64,000 nt of DNA from Paenibacillus glycinis (GCF_009909185.1 NZ_JAAAMV010000031.1:1-64000), one strand, 5' to 3'; shown: positions 51,188 to 61,138, counted from the stretch's first letter. The notes: generated from the sequence alone by a model not told the origin. Numbers and translations are program-made.

Positions 51188-52801
51188 TTGTTTTCCTTAT
51201 TGGTTGTGGAGGACGAGCGTTGGATTCGAAGAGGACTTTGCGAAACGATCGATTGGGCGACGGAAGGCATCCGCTTGACGGGAGAGGCGGCGGACGGGGA
51301 AGAAGCGATGCGCATCATGGAGCGAAGCTCGCCGGATATCGTCATTACCGATATCGTCATGCCCGGGATGGACGGCATCACGTTCCTCAAGAGCATGCGG
51401 GAATCGAAGATGGCGTCGCAAGTGATCATCATGAGCGGCTACAGCGACTTCGAATACGCGAGAACCGCGCTGAAGAACGGCGCGTTCGATTACGTGCTGA
51501 AGCCGATCAACGAGCAGAACATGCTCGGGGTCATTCGGCGCTGCGTGCAAGAGCTGAGGAGGAAGCGGCAAACCGAAACCGAGCTGCAGCAGCTGGCCTG
51601 GTCGGCGCGGGAAACGCTTGTTCTCGCGCGGCAGCGCCTGTTCGAGATGCTGTTGACCCGGGAGCCGCATTCCCCCGGCTGGGTGGCGGGGCAGATGAAC
51701 GCGCTGCAGGTCGACCTCGATCCGAACCGGATTCGCGTGTTCGCGGTGAAGGTCGTGGACTGGGGCAGCAAAGCGGAAGCGGCAAGGGATCGCACGCTCT
51801 TGCTGTACGCGCTCGGCAACATGCTCGAAGAAACCGGAAGACGGTTCGGTCCGGTCGCGGCGTTCCCGGTTCACCATCCGAAGAGCGTCGGCGAAGCGGA
51901 CTTGGTCATGCTTCACTCCGAGCCGGAAACGATCGGCGGACAATCTCCGGCGGTCGCCGGGGAGCTCCCCGGGCTGATCGAACAAGCCGATCAAATGCTT
52001 GGGGTGCGCATCGGTATCGGCTATTCCGCGGAATCGAGCCACGGCAAGCTGTCCGATCTGTTCGAGGAGGCGCTGCAAGCCGCCGCGCATTGGTTCTACG
52101 AAGGCGGCGGGAAGCTGTTCGGCGCCGAGCGGACGGCCCGCGGCCCGATGGCGGACTTTGTCTATCACGGTCCGATCGGTTGGGACGGAAGGTTCGCGTC
52201 CGCGCTGAGCATCGGCGATCCGGGGCTGCTCGAACAGCTCGTGCGGGAGCTGGGCGAGCATGTGCGGCAGCATCGGGATCAATGCCGGCCGCTCGCGATC
52301 CGCAGAGGGCTGAGGCTGCTCTTCCAGAACGTCCATCGCAATCGCGCGCAAGGCCGCGCGCAAGCGCCGGAAGCCGAACCGGCCTTCCCGCCCGAGCTGC
52401 CCGATTGCACGCTGGATGCGCTGCAAGGCGCGCTGTTTGACGCGATTTCCGATTCGGGGCGGTGCGCGCGTCCGGCCCGCAGCCGCAAATGGATCGTCGA
52501 GCGCGCATTGCGGTATATCGAGAGCAGCGGCGACCAGGTGACGATGAACGACGTCGCGGCGCATCTGTTCTTGAACCATTCCTACTTCAGCAAAGTGTTT
52601 CACGAGGAAATGGGCGTCACGTTCAGCAAGTACGTGCTTCGCTCGCGCATCGACGCCGCGAAGCGGCTGCTCAAGGAAACCCCGCTTAAAATCTACGAAA
52701 TCGCCGGCCAGGTCGGCTATAGCGATATCCGCCACTTCACGAAATTATTCAAGGAATTCGAAGGCATGACCCCGGTGCAATATCGGGAATACGGCGTTTG
52801 A
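51188..52801 (+). CDS. Response regulator with AraC DNA-binding domain, long-linker YesN type (module 3)
   Basis: 537 residues: receiver (acidic pocket EDE at 8-10, Asp55 in ITDIVMPG, Lys105 in LKP), a long middle region (about 120-430) typical of larger YesN proteins, and AraC double helix-turn-helix at the C-terminus (MNDVAAHLFLNHSYFSKVF, IYEIAGQVGYSDIRHFTKLF). TTG at 51188 is chosen because aaagggtga lies eight bases upstream and the receiver begins at once. Unlike modules 1 and 2 it precedes its kinase, by 15 bases. Confidence 0.9.
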   Translation: MFSLLVVEDERWIRRGLCETIDWATEGIRLTGEAADGEEAMRIMERSSPDIVITDIVMPGMDGITFLKSMRESKMASQVIIMSGYSDFEYARTALKNGAFDYVLKPINEQNMLGVIRRCVQELRRKRQTETELQQLAWSARETLVLARQRLFEMLLTREPHSPGWVAGQMNALQVDLDPNRIRVFAVKVVDWGSKAEAARDRTLLLYALGNMLEETGRRFGPVAAFPVHHPKSVGEADLVMLHSEPETIGGQSPAVAGELPGLIEQADQMLGVRIGIGYSAESSHGKLSDLFEEALQAAAHWFYEGGGKLFGAERTARGPMADFVYHGPIGWDGRFASALSIGDPGLLEQLVRELGEHVRQHRDQCRPLAIRRGLRLLFQNVHRNRAQGRAQAPEAEPAFPPELPDCTLDALQGALFDAISDSGRCARPARSRKWIVERALRYIESSGDQVTMNDVAAHLFLNHSYFSKVFHEEMGVTFSKYVLRSRIDAAKRLLKETPLKIYEIAGQVGYSDIRHFTKLFKEFEGMTPVQYREYGV

Positions 52802-52816
52802 GAAGGGGACCCGGAC

Positions 52817-54667
52817 ATGAAACGGCTGCCGAAATACCAATGGACCTCCGTCGCGCACCGCTTGTTCCTGCTTTGCTTCGTGGGCATATCCGTCAGCATC
52901 GCGATCATGGGCTATTATTTCTACGACAAATCGACCACCATCATCCAAGACAAGGTCGGCTCCATCACCCAACAGACGATCCAGCAATCCGGCGAACGCC
53001 TCGATCTCATCATGGAGGAATACGGCACGCGATCCTTCTATCTGCTCGGCAGCAAGAAGCTGCAGCAAGGCATCATGGACGACTTCACGGATAATTACGA
53101 CCGGGAGTCGACGAATAAGGAGACCGGCGAATTTATCGCCAATATGCTGAACTCCAAGAACGATCTGGTTAACCTGTACATCTTCGGCGAGGATGCGAAT
53201 TCGTTCAAGTATTCCACGGGCTACATGACGATTCCCCGCACGACGGACGCGATCCGGTCGGCGCCGTGGTACCGCGATATCGTCGCGGGCGACGGCAAGG
53301 TCGTCTGGTTCGGGATGCGGCAGTCGCTCGTTCCGAAGCCTTGGGCGGACGAGCGGTGGCAAGGGCCGGTATTTTGCTTCGGCAGGGCGATCAAGGACTT
53401 GAACAATTTGAATCGCACCATCGGCGTCATGCTGATCGAGATCGATCCGGCGACGATCCTGTCGCAGATCGATCTGGGCGACGTGGGCACCTCCATGATC
53501 GTCGACGGCCATGACCGGATCGTCGGTCAGTCTGACGCAAGCCGGCTTCTGGAACCGATACCATTCCATCTGTCCGCTCCGGATTCGGCCATCCGTACGC
53601 AGCGAATCGGCGACGAGCGGGTGATGGTGACGCATACCCGGCTGACGAACGGCTGGAATCTCGTCGGGCTGATACCCGCGCAGGCGCTCGTGCGGGAGTC
53701 GCGGATGCTCGGCTGGTTCACGTTCTACCTGGCGGCAGGCTTCATGGCCGTCGCGCTCGGCTATGCCTCGTTCGCGGCCTGGCAGGTGAACAAGCCGGTC
53801 CAGCGCCTGTTGAAAGGAATGCAGGCGGCGAGGGAAGGCAATTTCGACATTCAGATCCTGGCTTCCCGCAAGGATGAATTCGGCCTCTTGTCCCGCGGCT
53901 TCAATACGATGATCGCCCGCATCAAGGAGCTGATCGACGAGCTTTACGTGCAGCGCCTGCTGCAGAAGGAGCTGCAGCTGAAGATGTTCGCCTCCCAGAT
54001 CAACGCGCATTTCTTGTACAACACGCTCGATTCGATCCATTGGATCGCGAAGATTTACAAGGTGAACGAGATCAACACGATGATCGATTCGCTTTCCAGC
54101 TATTTTCGGATCAGCCTAAGCGAAGGCAGGGAGTTCGTGAAGGTCAGGGAAATCATCGCCTTGATCGAGCATTATTGCGAGATCCAGAAGGTCAGGTTCG
54201 GCGAACGCATCGCCATGACCATGACCGCGGACCGCGGGCTGCTGGACTGCGAGGTGCTCAAATTCGCCTTTCAGCCGATCGTGGAGAACGCGATTTTCCA
54301 CGGGATCGAGAAGAAGCGCGGACCAGGATCGGTGAACGTATCGTGGACGCGGACGGAGGACGGACTGCGCTTCGTCGTGACCGACGACGGCGTAGGCATG
54401 CATCCGGATAAATTGCGCGAGATCCGGGACGTGCTGCAGGACGGCGAGACGATCCGCGAGGGAAGCAACTTCGCCATGAAGAACATCAACTCGCTGCTCA
54501 AGGTCACCTACGGCCCCGAATACGGACTGGAAATCGAAAGCGAGCCGGGCGCGGGCACGCGCGTGACGATGCTTCTGCCGGTGGTCGATGCCGAAACCGA
54601 CAAAAACGAGCACGGTAAAAACAAAAATCACCCTCCTTACTTCGCTCGTGAACGCGCTTACAATTAA
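52817..54667 (+). CDS. Sensor histidine kinase, YesM type (module 3)
   Basis: 616 residues: membrane helix (about 17-37), extracellular dCache-like sensor to about 295, second helix (about 297-318), HAMP, His_kinase domain with His398 in QINAHFLYNTLD, ATPase domain (DDGVGM, GAGTRV), and a polar C-terminal tail. QINAHF instead of the QINPHF of the other two kinases shows a separate lineage. agaaggggac before the ATG. Confidence 0.92.
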   Translation: MKRLPKYQWTSVAHRLFLLCFVGISVSIAIMGYYFYDKSTTIIQDKVGSITQQTIQQSGERLDLIMEEYGTRSFYLLGSKKLQQGIMDDFTDNYDRESTNKETGEFIANMLNSKNDLVNLYIFGEDANSFKYSTGYMTIPRTTDAIRSAPWYRDIVAGDGKVVWFGMRQSLVPKPWADERWQGPVFCFGRAIKDLNNLNRTIGVMLIEIDPATILSQIDLGDVGTSMIVDGHDRIVGQSDASRLLEPIPFHLSAPDSAIRTQRIGDERVMVTHTRLTNGWNLVGLIPAQALVRESRMLGWFTFYLAAGFMAVALGYASFAAWQVNKPVQRLLKGMQAAREGNFDIQILASRKDEFGLLSRGFNTMIARIKELIDELYVQRLLQKELQLKMFASQINAHFLYNTLDSIHWIAKIYKVNEINTMIDSLSSYFRISLSEGREFVKVREIIALIEHYCEIQKVRFGERIAMTMTADRGLLDCEVLKFAFQPIVENAIFHGIEKKRGPGSVNVSWTRTEDGLRFVVTDDGVGMHPDKLREIRDVLQDGETIREGSNFAMKNINSLLKVTYGPEYGLEIESEPGAGTRVTMLLPVVDAETDKNEHGKNKNHPPYFARERAYN

Positions 54668-54699
54668 ATGGAATTCAATCATGACTAGGGAGGATTCAA

Positions 54700-56043
54700 A
54701 TGAAAAAGTGGAAATTGTTCAACGGCATCTCGGCTATTGCCCTTGCGTCCGTCGTTGTCATGACAGGCTGCAGCAGCGGGAATTCCGGCAGCGGCGGCAA
54801 CGCGGCTAACGGTGAAGCGGGCGAGGCTGGCAACGCCGGCGCAAGCGGGGATAAGCAGGAAACCATCGATTTCTGGGTCAACTGGGGCGGCGATTTCAAG
54901 AAGGACTACCAGAAGTACGTCATCGACGAATTCGAGAAGAAATACCCGAACATCAAGGTGAAAATGACCTACGTGGAAGGCACGGACAAGCTGCTCACCT
55001 CGATCGCGGGCGGCAATCCTCCCGACGTCGCGCAGCTCGACCGGTTCATGGTCGGCTCGTGGGCCGCGAAGGGCTCGCTCGAAGATCTGACGCCGCTGAC
55101 CGAACAGGATAATATCAGCAAGGACGATTACTATCCCGCGGTATGGGCGGAAGCCAATTACGACAACAAAACGTACGCCCTCCCGTGGGGAACGGACGAC
55201 CGGGCGATGTATTACAATAAAACGCTGATGAAGGAAGCCGGACTCGACCCGAACAAGCCGCCGGCCTCGATCGACGAGCTGGATCATATGGCGGAGCAGA
55301 TCTTCAAGAAAGGCAGCAACGGCAAGTTCGATACCGTCGGCTTCATTCCGTGGATGAACCAAGGCTCGATCTATTCCTATTCCTGGAACTGGGGCGGCAA
55401 ATTCGAAGACAACGGACAGCTGACGCCGAACGATCCGCAGAACGTCAAAGCGCTGGAGTGGATGGCCGGCTACGCGAAGAAATACGACATCGCGAACCTG
55501 TCGAGCTTCTCGAACGCCATGGGCCAGACCGGCCTCAATCCGTTCTGGACGGGCAAGGTCGGCTTCATCGTCGACGGCAACTGGATTCTGAACGACCTGG
55601 CGAAGACGAAGCCGACGTTCGAGTGGGGCGTCACGCCGCTGCCGGCGCCGGAGGGCTACGAGCCGACGACCTGGTCCGGCGGGTTCGCCTACGTCATGCC
55701 GAAAGGCGCGAAGCACAAGGAAGCGGCATGGACGCTGATGAAATTCATCGCCGGCCACGACGGCACGCTGCTGTGGGCGAAGCGGCCGAACGCGGGCAAC
55801 GACATCACGGCGATGCCGAAGGTCAACGAGGAGATGAAAATGAACGACAACCCGAATCTGAAGGTGTTCCTCGACCTGATGCCGAACGCGAAATTCCGCC
55901 CGGTCACGCCGGTCGGCCAGAAGCTGTGGGACGAGATGTTCCGGGTGCAGGACCTCGCCATCAACGGCAAAGGCCAGCCGCAGGCGCTGCTCGACGAAGT
56001 GAAAAAGAACGTCAATACCGAACTCGCGAAGATCACGAAATAA
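54700..56043 (+). CDS. Extracellular sugar-binding lipoprotein, MalE-like (module 3)
   Basis: 447 residues, the size of family 1 sugar-binding proteins and shorter than the LplA-like proteins of modules 1 and 2. Lipobox MTGC, a G/N-rich linker (about 26-50), then the binding-protein fold. gggagg precedes the ATG. 32 bases after the kinase gene, so the whole module may be one transcript, although a regulated internal promoter is usual. Confidence 0.93.
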   Translation: MKKWKLFNGISAIALASVVVMTGCSSGNSGSGGNAANGEAGEAGNAGASGDKQETIDFWVNWGGDFKKDYQKYVIDEFEKKYPNIKVKMTYVEGTDKLLTSIAGGNPPDVAQLDRFMVGSWAAKGSLEDLTPLTEQDNISKDDYYPAVWAEANYDNKTYALPWGTDDRAMYYNKTLMKEAGLDPNKPPASIDELDHMAEQIFKKGSNGKFDTVGFIPWMNQGSIYSYSWNWGGKFEDNGQLTPNDPQNVKALEWMAGYAKKYDIANLSSFSNAMGQTGLNPFWTGKVGFIVDGNWILNDLAKTKPTFEWGVTPLPAPEGYEPTTWSGGFAYVMPKGAKHKEAAWTLMKFIAGHDGTLLWAKRPNAGNDITAMPKVNEEMKMNDNPNLKVFLDLMPNAKFRPVTPVGQKLWDEMFRVQDLAINGKGQPQALLDEVKKNVNTELAKITK

Positions 56044-56049
56044 AACGGT

Positions 56050-56113
56050 AAAGGCGCTTCCGGGCGACGCGGGCGCAACCGCTCGTTAACGAAAACCGGC
56101 CCGGGGCGCCTTT
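56050..56113 (+). promoter_or_regulatory. Intercistronic stem-loop, module 3
   Basis: aaaggcgc (56050-56057) pairs with gcgccttt (56106-56113), with inner ccggg/cccgg pairing. Lies between binding protein and permease genes, as in modules 1 and 2. Confidence 0.6.
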
Positions 56114-56135
56114 CGATCCGGGAGGTACGAATCAC

Positions 56136-57092
56136 ATGGCCGCGAACGAAAATCCGGTGACGGCACCGACGCTAAACGCCATTCCGAAAATCAAGTCCAA
56201 GTCTTCTTACAAGCGGAAATTGACGCTGTACGGCGTATTGTTCGCATTGCCGTGGATGCTTGGCATCCTGATCTTCAGCGCCTATCCGCTCGTCATGTCC
56301 ATCTATTACAGCTTTACGAGCTACAGCATCCTGGACGCGGGCCAATGGGTCGGGATCGGGAATTACAAGGAACTGATGAGCGACAATACGTTCCGCATCA
56401 GCATTTACAATACGTTGTACTACACGCTCATCTCCGTGCCGCTCAACATCGCCGTCGGCGTCGCGCTCGCGCTCCTGCTCAATACGAAGATCCGGGGCCA
56501 AGGCATCTATCGGACGCTGTTCTTCATCCCGAGCCTCGTGCCCGCGGTCGCGACGACGATCATCTGGATGTGGCTGCTGAACCCGCAGTTCGGGCTCGTC
56601 AACTACTGGCTCGAGAAGATCGGAATCTCCGGACCGCCGTGGCTCGGCGACGAGCACTGGGCGAAGCCGTCGCTCATTCTGATGAGCTTATGGGGCGTCG
56701 GCCAAGCCATCGTCATCTATTTGGCCGGCTTGCAGGACATCCCCCAGGATTATTACGACGCCGCCGACGTGGACGGCGCGAGCACGGCGCGCAAGCTGAG
56801 GCATATCACGCTGCCGCTGATGACGCCGGTCATCTTCTTCAACCTGATCATGGGCGTGATCGGCACGATGCAGAACTTCGTCCTGCCGTACACGCTGACC
56901 AACGGAACCGGGGCTCCCGCCGGCTCGCTCATGTTCTACGTCATGTACCTGTACCAGAACGCGTTCCTGTACCTGAAGATGGGATACGCCTCCGCGATGG
57001 CATGGATTCTGTTCCTCATCGTACTCGTCCTGACGATCCTGATCTTCGTCTCGCAGAAACGCTGGGTTCACTACCAGGGAAAGGAGTCGTGA
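56136..57092 (+). CDS. ABC sugar transporter permease, MalF-like (module 3)
   Basis: 318 residues, six membrane helices after a polar N-terminal extension, ATPase-contact motif DAADVDGASTARKLRHITLP. ggaggtacgaatcac before the ATG. Pairs with the next gene. Confidence 0.94.
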   Translation: MAANENPVTAPTLNAIPKIKSKSSYKRKLTLYGVLFALPWMLGILIFSAYPLVMSIYYSFTSYSILDAGQWVGIGNYKELMSDNTFRISIYNTLYYTLISVPLNIAVGVALALLLNTKIRGQGIYRTLFFIPSLVPAVATTIIWMWLLNPQFGLVNYWLEKIGISGPPWLGDEHWAKPSLILMSLWGVGQAIVIYLAGLQDIPQDYYDAADVDGASTARKLRHITLPLMTPVIFFNLIMGVIGTMQNFVLPYTLTNGTGAPAGSLMFYVMYLYQNAFLYLKMGYASAMAWILFLIVLVLTILIFVSQKRWVHYQGKES

Positions 57093-57095
57093 CCG

Positions 57096-57929
57096 ATGAA
57101 AACCCGCAGTCTTCGCACGATCAAGAACGCCGTCACCCATCTCTTCCTCATCGTGTTCGGCATTTTCTTCCTGTCGCCGTTCCTGTGGATCCTGTCCACC
57201 TCGCTGAAACCGAACGAAGAGCTGTTCCTCTGGCCGCCGAAATGGATTCCAAGCACCCTGATGTGGAGCAACTTCCCGGACGCGATCAGCTATTTTCCGT
57301 TTTTCACGTATTTGGGCAATACCTTGACCATCACGGTGCTCGCGACGGTCGGCATCCTGTTCTCCTGCCCGCTCGTCGCCTACAGCCTGGCGCGCATTCC
57401 GTGGAAGGGCTCGAAGCCGCTGTTCGGCCTGACGCTGATCGTCATGATGCTGCCCTATCAGGTGACGATGATCCCGATCTTCATCGTGTTCAAAAACTTG
57501 GGCTGGGTCGGGACGAACGTGCCGCTCTGGCTGCCGGCGTTCTTCGGGGCGCCGTTCTATATCTTCCTGCTGCGGCAGTTCTTCATGGGCTTGCCCAAGG
57601 AGCTGGAGGACGCGGGACGCATCGACGGGGCTTCGGAGATGCGGATCTACGCGCAGATCATGCTGCCGCTTTGCAAGCCCGCGCTGCTGACGGTCGCGCT
57701 GTTCCAGATCATCGGGAGCTGGACCGATTACCAGGGGCCGCTCATCTACCTCTCGGACGAGACGCAGTATACGCTGATGCTCGGCCTCTCGTCGTTCAAG
57801 ACGCAGCACGGCGCCGAATGGCAGCTGATGATGGCGACCAGCGCGATGATCACGCTCCCGGTCATCATCTTGTACTTCGTCGTGCAAAAGGCGTTCATCC
57901 GGGGGATCACGTTCTCCGGCATCAAATAA
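57096..57929 (+). CDS. ABC sugar transporter permease, MalG-like (module 3)
   Basis: 277 residues, six membrane helices, ATPase-contact motif ELEDAGRIDGASEMRIYAQI, C-terminal FIRGITFSGIK. Starts three bases after the previous stop, with ggaaagga upstream. The ATPase is expected to be shared and encoded elsewhere. Confidence 0.94.
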   Translation: MKTRSLRTIKNAVTHLFLIVFGIFFLSPFLWILSTSLKPNEELFLWPPKWIPSTLMWSNFPDAISYFPFFTYLGNTLTITVLATVGILFSCPLVAYSLARIPWKGSKPLFGLTLIVMMLPYQVTMIPIFIVFKNLGWVGTNVPLWLPAFFGAPFYIFLLRQFFMGLPKELEDAGRIDGASEMRIYAQIMLPLCKPALLTVALFQIIGSWTDYQGPLIYLSDETQYTLMLGLSSFKTQHGAEWQLMMATSAMITLPVIILYFVVQKAFIRGITFSGIK

Positions 57930-57952
57930 TTCGCAGAAGGAGTGCATAGGAT

Positions 57953-58930
57953 ATGGGCAAAGTTCGCATCGGTTTCATCGGGACCGGGGGCATCGCAAGC
58001 TTGCACGCCAGGCAGCTGCTCGAGCTGTCCGAGGACGCGGAGATCGTCGCCATCGCCGATCCGAGCGAGGAGAGCCGCCAGCGGTTTCTGGCGAATTTTC
58101 CGCTCGAGGGGGTGGCGCAGTTCGCGGACCATATCGCGATGCTGGACGGGGCCGGGCTGGACGCGGCCATCATTTGTTCGCCGCACACGCTGCATTTCCG
58201 TCAGGCGGGCGACGTGCTGCGCGCAGGCCTGCACGTGCTGATCGAGAAGCCGATGACCTGCTCGTCGGCGGAGGCGGAGGAGCTGCTGCGCATCGCGGAG
58301 CTGTCCGGGAAGATCATGCAGGTCTCGTACCAGCGGCATTTTCAGCCGGAATTCCTGTACATCAAGGAAGCCATCGACAGCGGCACGATCGGCAGGCTGA
58401 CGTCCGTGACGGCTTCGCTTTATCAAGGCTGGGCGCAGGGCGGGAAGACTTCTTGGCGGAAAAATCCCGCGTTGTCCGGCGGCGGCATGCTGATGGATTC
58501 CGGCAGCCATATCGTCGACGTGCTGCTGTGGACGACGGGATTGACGCCGGTCGAGGTGCATACCGTCATGCATCAGCAGGGGACGCCGGTCGAGATCGAT
58601 TCGTTCACGTCGATACGCTTCGCGGAGGACTCGGTTGCCGGCTTGAACATCATCGGCCACGCGCCGTGCTGGCACGAGACGTACGCGTTCTGCGGCGAGA
58701 CCGGCGGCATCTTCTACGACAACGGGAATATCACGGTCCGCCGGCTGCGCGAGGAGCCGGTCGTGCCGCAGCTGCCGCTCCAGACGACGAACCAGGACAA
58801 GAGTTTCGTCGATGCCGTTCTCGGACGGCGGGAGGTCGCGGTCTCCGGCGCGTTCGCGCTTAAGGTCGTCAAGCTGACGGAGATGATCTACCGGGCAGGC
58901 AACTATTCGCCGATTCCGGTGTCGGGCTAA
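57953..58930 (+). CDS. Gfo/Idh/MocA-family NAD(P)-dependent dehydrogenase (module 3)
   Basis: 325 residues: Rossmann domain with GTGGIAS (about 10-16), IEKPMTC motif near 98, and C-terminal domain with GGGMLMDSGSHIVD. It probably oxidises the sugar imported by module 3. 23 bases after the permease gene, agaaggag upstream. Confidence 0.9.
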   Translation: MGKVRIGFIGTGGIASLHARQLLELSEDAEIVAIADPSEESRQRFLANFPLEGVAQFADHIAMLDGAGLDAAIICSPHTLHFRQAGDVLRAGLHVLIEKPMTCSSAEAEELLRIAELSGKIMQVSYQRHFQPEFLYIKEAIDSGTIGRLTSVTASLYQGWAQGGKTSWRKNPALSGGGMLMDSGSHIVDVLLWTTGLTPVEVHTVMHQQGTPVEIDSFTSIRFAEDSVAGLNIIGHAPCWHETYAFCGETGGIFYDNGNITVRRLREEPVVPQLPLQTTNQDKSFVDAVLGRREVAVSGAFALKVVKLTEMIYRAGNYSPIPVSG

Positions 58931-59107
58931 GAGGAGAAGGAAGTCCCGTGCTCGAACTTTAGGAGGAAGACGGAATATACGCAGACTGCGGAAGCGCGGT
59001 CGACGCCGCCAACGTCCCGTGCTCGGGATGCAGAAGAACGCGGAAGCCGCGCCGGCCGATGGTAAGCGACCGCCGATGCGGTGCAGCGCTTCGCAGAGCG
59101 ACGCCTT

Positions 59108-59151
59108 CGCCGCCATGACGCGCGCTCGGAGCGGCGCGCGTCATGGCGGCG
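59108..59151 (+). repeat. Perfect 18-bp GC-rich inverted repeat
   Basis: Arms 59108-59125 and 59134-59151 are fully complementary around an eight-base loop, with no T-run. It lies between the dehydrogenase and the phosphotransferase gene and may end or stabilise the module 3 transcript. Confidence 0.7.
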
Positions 59152-59192
59152 TTCCGGTGCTGCCGGATTCCGCGAGAGGGGGCAACACGGCT

Positions 59193-60053
59193 TTGTATCG
59201 GCATCCTGAATATCCGCTTTGGCTGCACGACGACGACGAACTCGGGGAATTGCTCGGGAGCCCCGTGACGGAGCGGGTCGTCATTCACGAATGGCCGCTA
59301 TCCTGCGTCCAGCGCGTCCGAACCGCGGGCGGCGTCCGCTGCATCTACAAGGCGCAAGCCCCGCCGACGGTCGAGCCCGATTTCTACGCCCGGGCAAGGT
59401 CGGAGCTGCTCGTACCCGCGCGGATCGCGGAGGCGCTTGACCATCCGCCCGCTCTGATCCTGGAAGAGCTCGACGCGCCGCGCTTGAGCGATCTTCGTCT
59501 GGAGGAGCCGGCGCTGGCGGCGATCGCCGCCGAGCTTCCGCTGCGGATCGCGGCGATCGGCGGTTCGCCGCCGGTCATGGCGGATCTGTCCACGGAAGCG
59601 CGCTGGACGGCATACATGGACCTGGTCTGGGAGGATCTGCGCGCCTTAATCGGCGAAGGCGGGTTCCGCCGGACGGATCTCGCGCTCGTGGACGACCTCG
59701 CGAGGTGGAGCGAAAGCCCGTCGGTGAGGGAAGCGTTCGAGGGACAGACCGGCCTCGTCCATGCCGATCTGAAAGCCGAGAACGTCCTGGTCACGCCGGA
59801 CGGCTGCCGGGTGCTGGACTGGCAGCGTCCGATTCTCGGTCCTTCGGCGCTGGATACCGCGACGCTGTTGATCTCTCTCGGCATCGATCCGGCGCGGCAC
59901 GTGCCCGGCGGAATCGTGCAGCTGTATCATTTCCTGCACATCGCTTGGTACGCGCAGGCGGCGAGACGCTGGTTCCCCCAAGGGAAGCCGTGGTTCGACG
60001 GGCTCATCCGCAGCATCGGCGAAGAGATCGCCGGAATCCGGGGGCGAGCGTGA
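59193..60053 (+). CDS. Phosphotransferase-family protein (APH/choline-kinase fold)
   Basis: 286 residues with the kinase-fold active site: VHADLKAENVLV (HxDxxxxN catalytic loop) and RVLDWQRP (metal-binding Asp). This is the fold of aminoglycoside and small-molecule kinases. The substrate is unknown. The start is uncertain: TTG at 59193 has gagaggggg upstream and lies after the 18-bp hairpin; frame openings at 59019 and 59115 would place the hairpin inside the gene and lack ribosome sites. Ends at a terminator at 60231. Confidence 0.7.
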   Translation: MYRHPEYPLWLHDDDELGELLGSPVTERVVIHEWPLSCVQRVRTAGGVRCIYKAQAPPTVEPDFYARARSELLVPARIAEALDHPPALILEELDAPRLSDLRLEEPALAAIAAELPLRIAAIGGSPPVMADLSTEARWTAYMDLVWEDLRALIGEGGFRRTDLALVDDLARWSESPSVREAFEGQTGLVHADLKAENVLVTPDGCRVLDWQRPILGPSALDTATLLISLGIDPARHVPGGIVQLYHFLHIAWYAQAARRWFPQGKPWFDGLIRSIGEEIAGIRGRA

Positions 60054-60230
60054 CGGAATGTTCATAGGCCAAGTCGCGAAAGTCGGGCTTGCCGCCGAAA
60101 GAGGCGGCCGGTACGGCACGCGGCGGATGGCCGCCCGGCGCCGTTTTCAATCGTCAAGCTGCGGCTTTCGGCCATCGAATCGGCCGCGCGTCAGCCTTCA
60201 TTGCAGCTTTGCCGCCAGATCGTTCACCCG

Positions 60231-60256
60231 CCCGCCTGCCCGTCAGGCGGGCTTTT
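60231..60256 (+). terminator. Intrinsic terminator of the phosphotransferase gene
   Basis: cccgcctg (60231-60238) pairs with caggcggg (60244-60251), followed by cttttc. Confidence 0.75.
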
Positions 60257-60295
60257 CGCATGCGCTGCCGGCATCTCCCGCAGGCTCGCTGCCAT

Positions 60296-61105
60296 TCAGG
60301 ACGGCGGTTCGCCGTAATGGCTCGCGGCGGAGCGCCCCTTGAACCGGAAACGGGTCGGCGGGGCGCCGCAATGCTGCTTGAACGCCTTGCTGAAATGATA
60401 AATATCCGCGTAACCGAGCGCGTGCGAGACTTCGGTGATGTTCATCGCCGTTTCGGCAAGCAAAAACCGGGCCCGTTCCATGCGCACGCGGGTCATGTAC
60501 GTTTTCAAGGAATAACCGGTATAGGTCTTGAACAAATGGCTCAAGTGCCGCGGCGAGACGCCGTAAGCCGATGCGAGGCCGGCCACCGTGACGGCGATGC
60601 CGTGATGCTCGGCCAATTCGTCGATGACCTTATGGACGAGCTGCTTGTGCATGGCCGAGATCGGCGCGTGAACGGCTTCCTCCTGCCGCCGCATATGGAG
60701 CAGCACGAGGCGCATAAGCAGCTCGAATTCTTCCTCCTTCGCGGCTTCCCCGCGCTGCTGCACGTCGAGCATCCGCTGCAGGCATGTCTCGGGCAGGGCC
60801 GTATCCTCGAACTTCGCATGCCGGCCCGGGAGCTCCGGACCGGCAACCTCGTCCAGCGTGAAGTGAATGAAAATCACGGTCAGCCGCTGGTTGTCGTCCT
60901 GCGCGGCGTGAACGGCATCGCCGGGACGAATCAGGAAGCAGGAGCCTTTGCCGATGGGATAACGCTCCTCGTTGATTCGCATTTCCCCTTTGCCGTCCAT
61001 GGCGTACCAGAGGTCGTAGTCGTGCAGGGGGAGCTTGGGCGACCATACCCAGCCCCGCTCGCACCTGGCTTTGCCGAACGAGCTTGCGCAGCGAATCGTA
61101 TGCAC
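60296..61105 (-). CDS. AraC-family regulator with cupin sensor domain
   Basis: 269 residues: N-terminal AraC-type cupin domain that would bind a sugar or related ligand (about 15-130), C-terminal double helix-turn-helix (VAGLASAYGVSPRHLSHLF and ITEVSHALGYADIYHFSKAF). Divergent from the PhyH gene at 61242, which it probably controls. ATG at 61105 with agaggag upstream. Confidence 0.9.
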   Translation of the reverse strand: MHTIRCASSFGKARCERGWVWSPKLPLHDYDLWYAMDGKGEMRINEERYPIGKGSCFLIRPGDAVHAAQDDNQRLTVIFIHFTLDEVAGPELPGRHAKFEDTALPETCLQRMLDVQQRGEAAKEEEFELLMRLVLLHMRRQEEAVHAPISAMHKQLVHKVIDELAEHHGIAVTVAGLASAYGVSPRHLSHLFKTYTGYSLKTYMTRVRMERARFLLAETAMNITEVSHALGYADIYHFSKAFKQHCGAPPTRFRFKGRSAASHYGEPPS

Positions 61106-61138
61106 GGGCAGTGCTCCTCTCTAGGCGGGAAACAGCAT

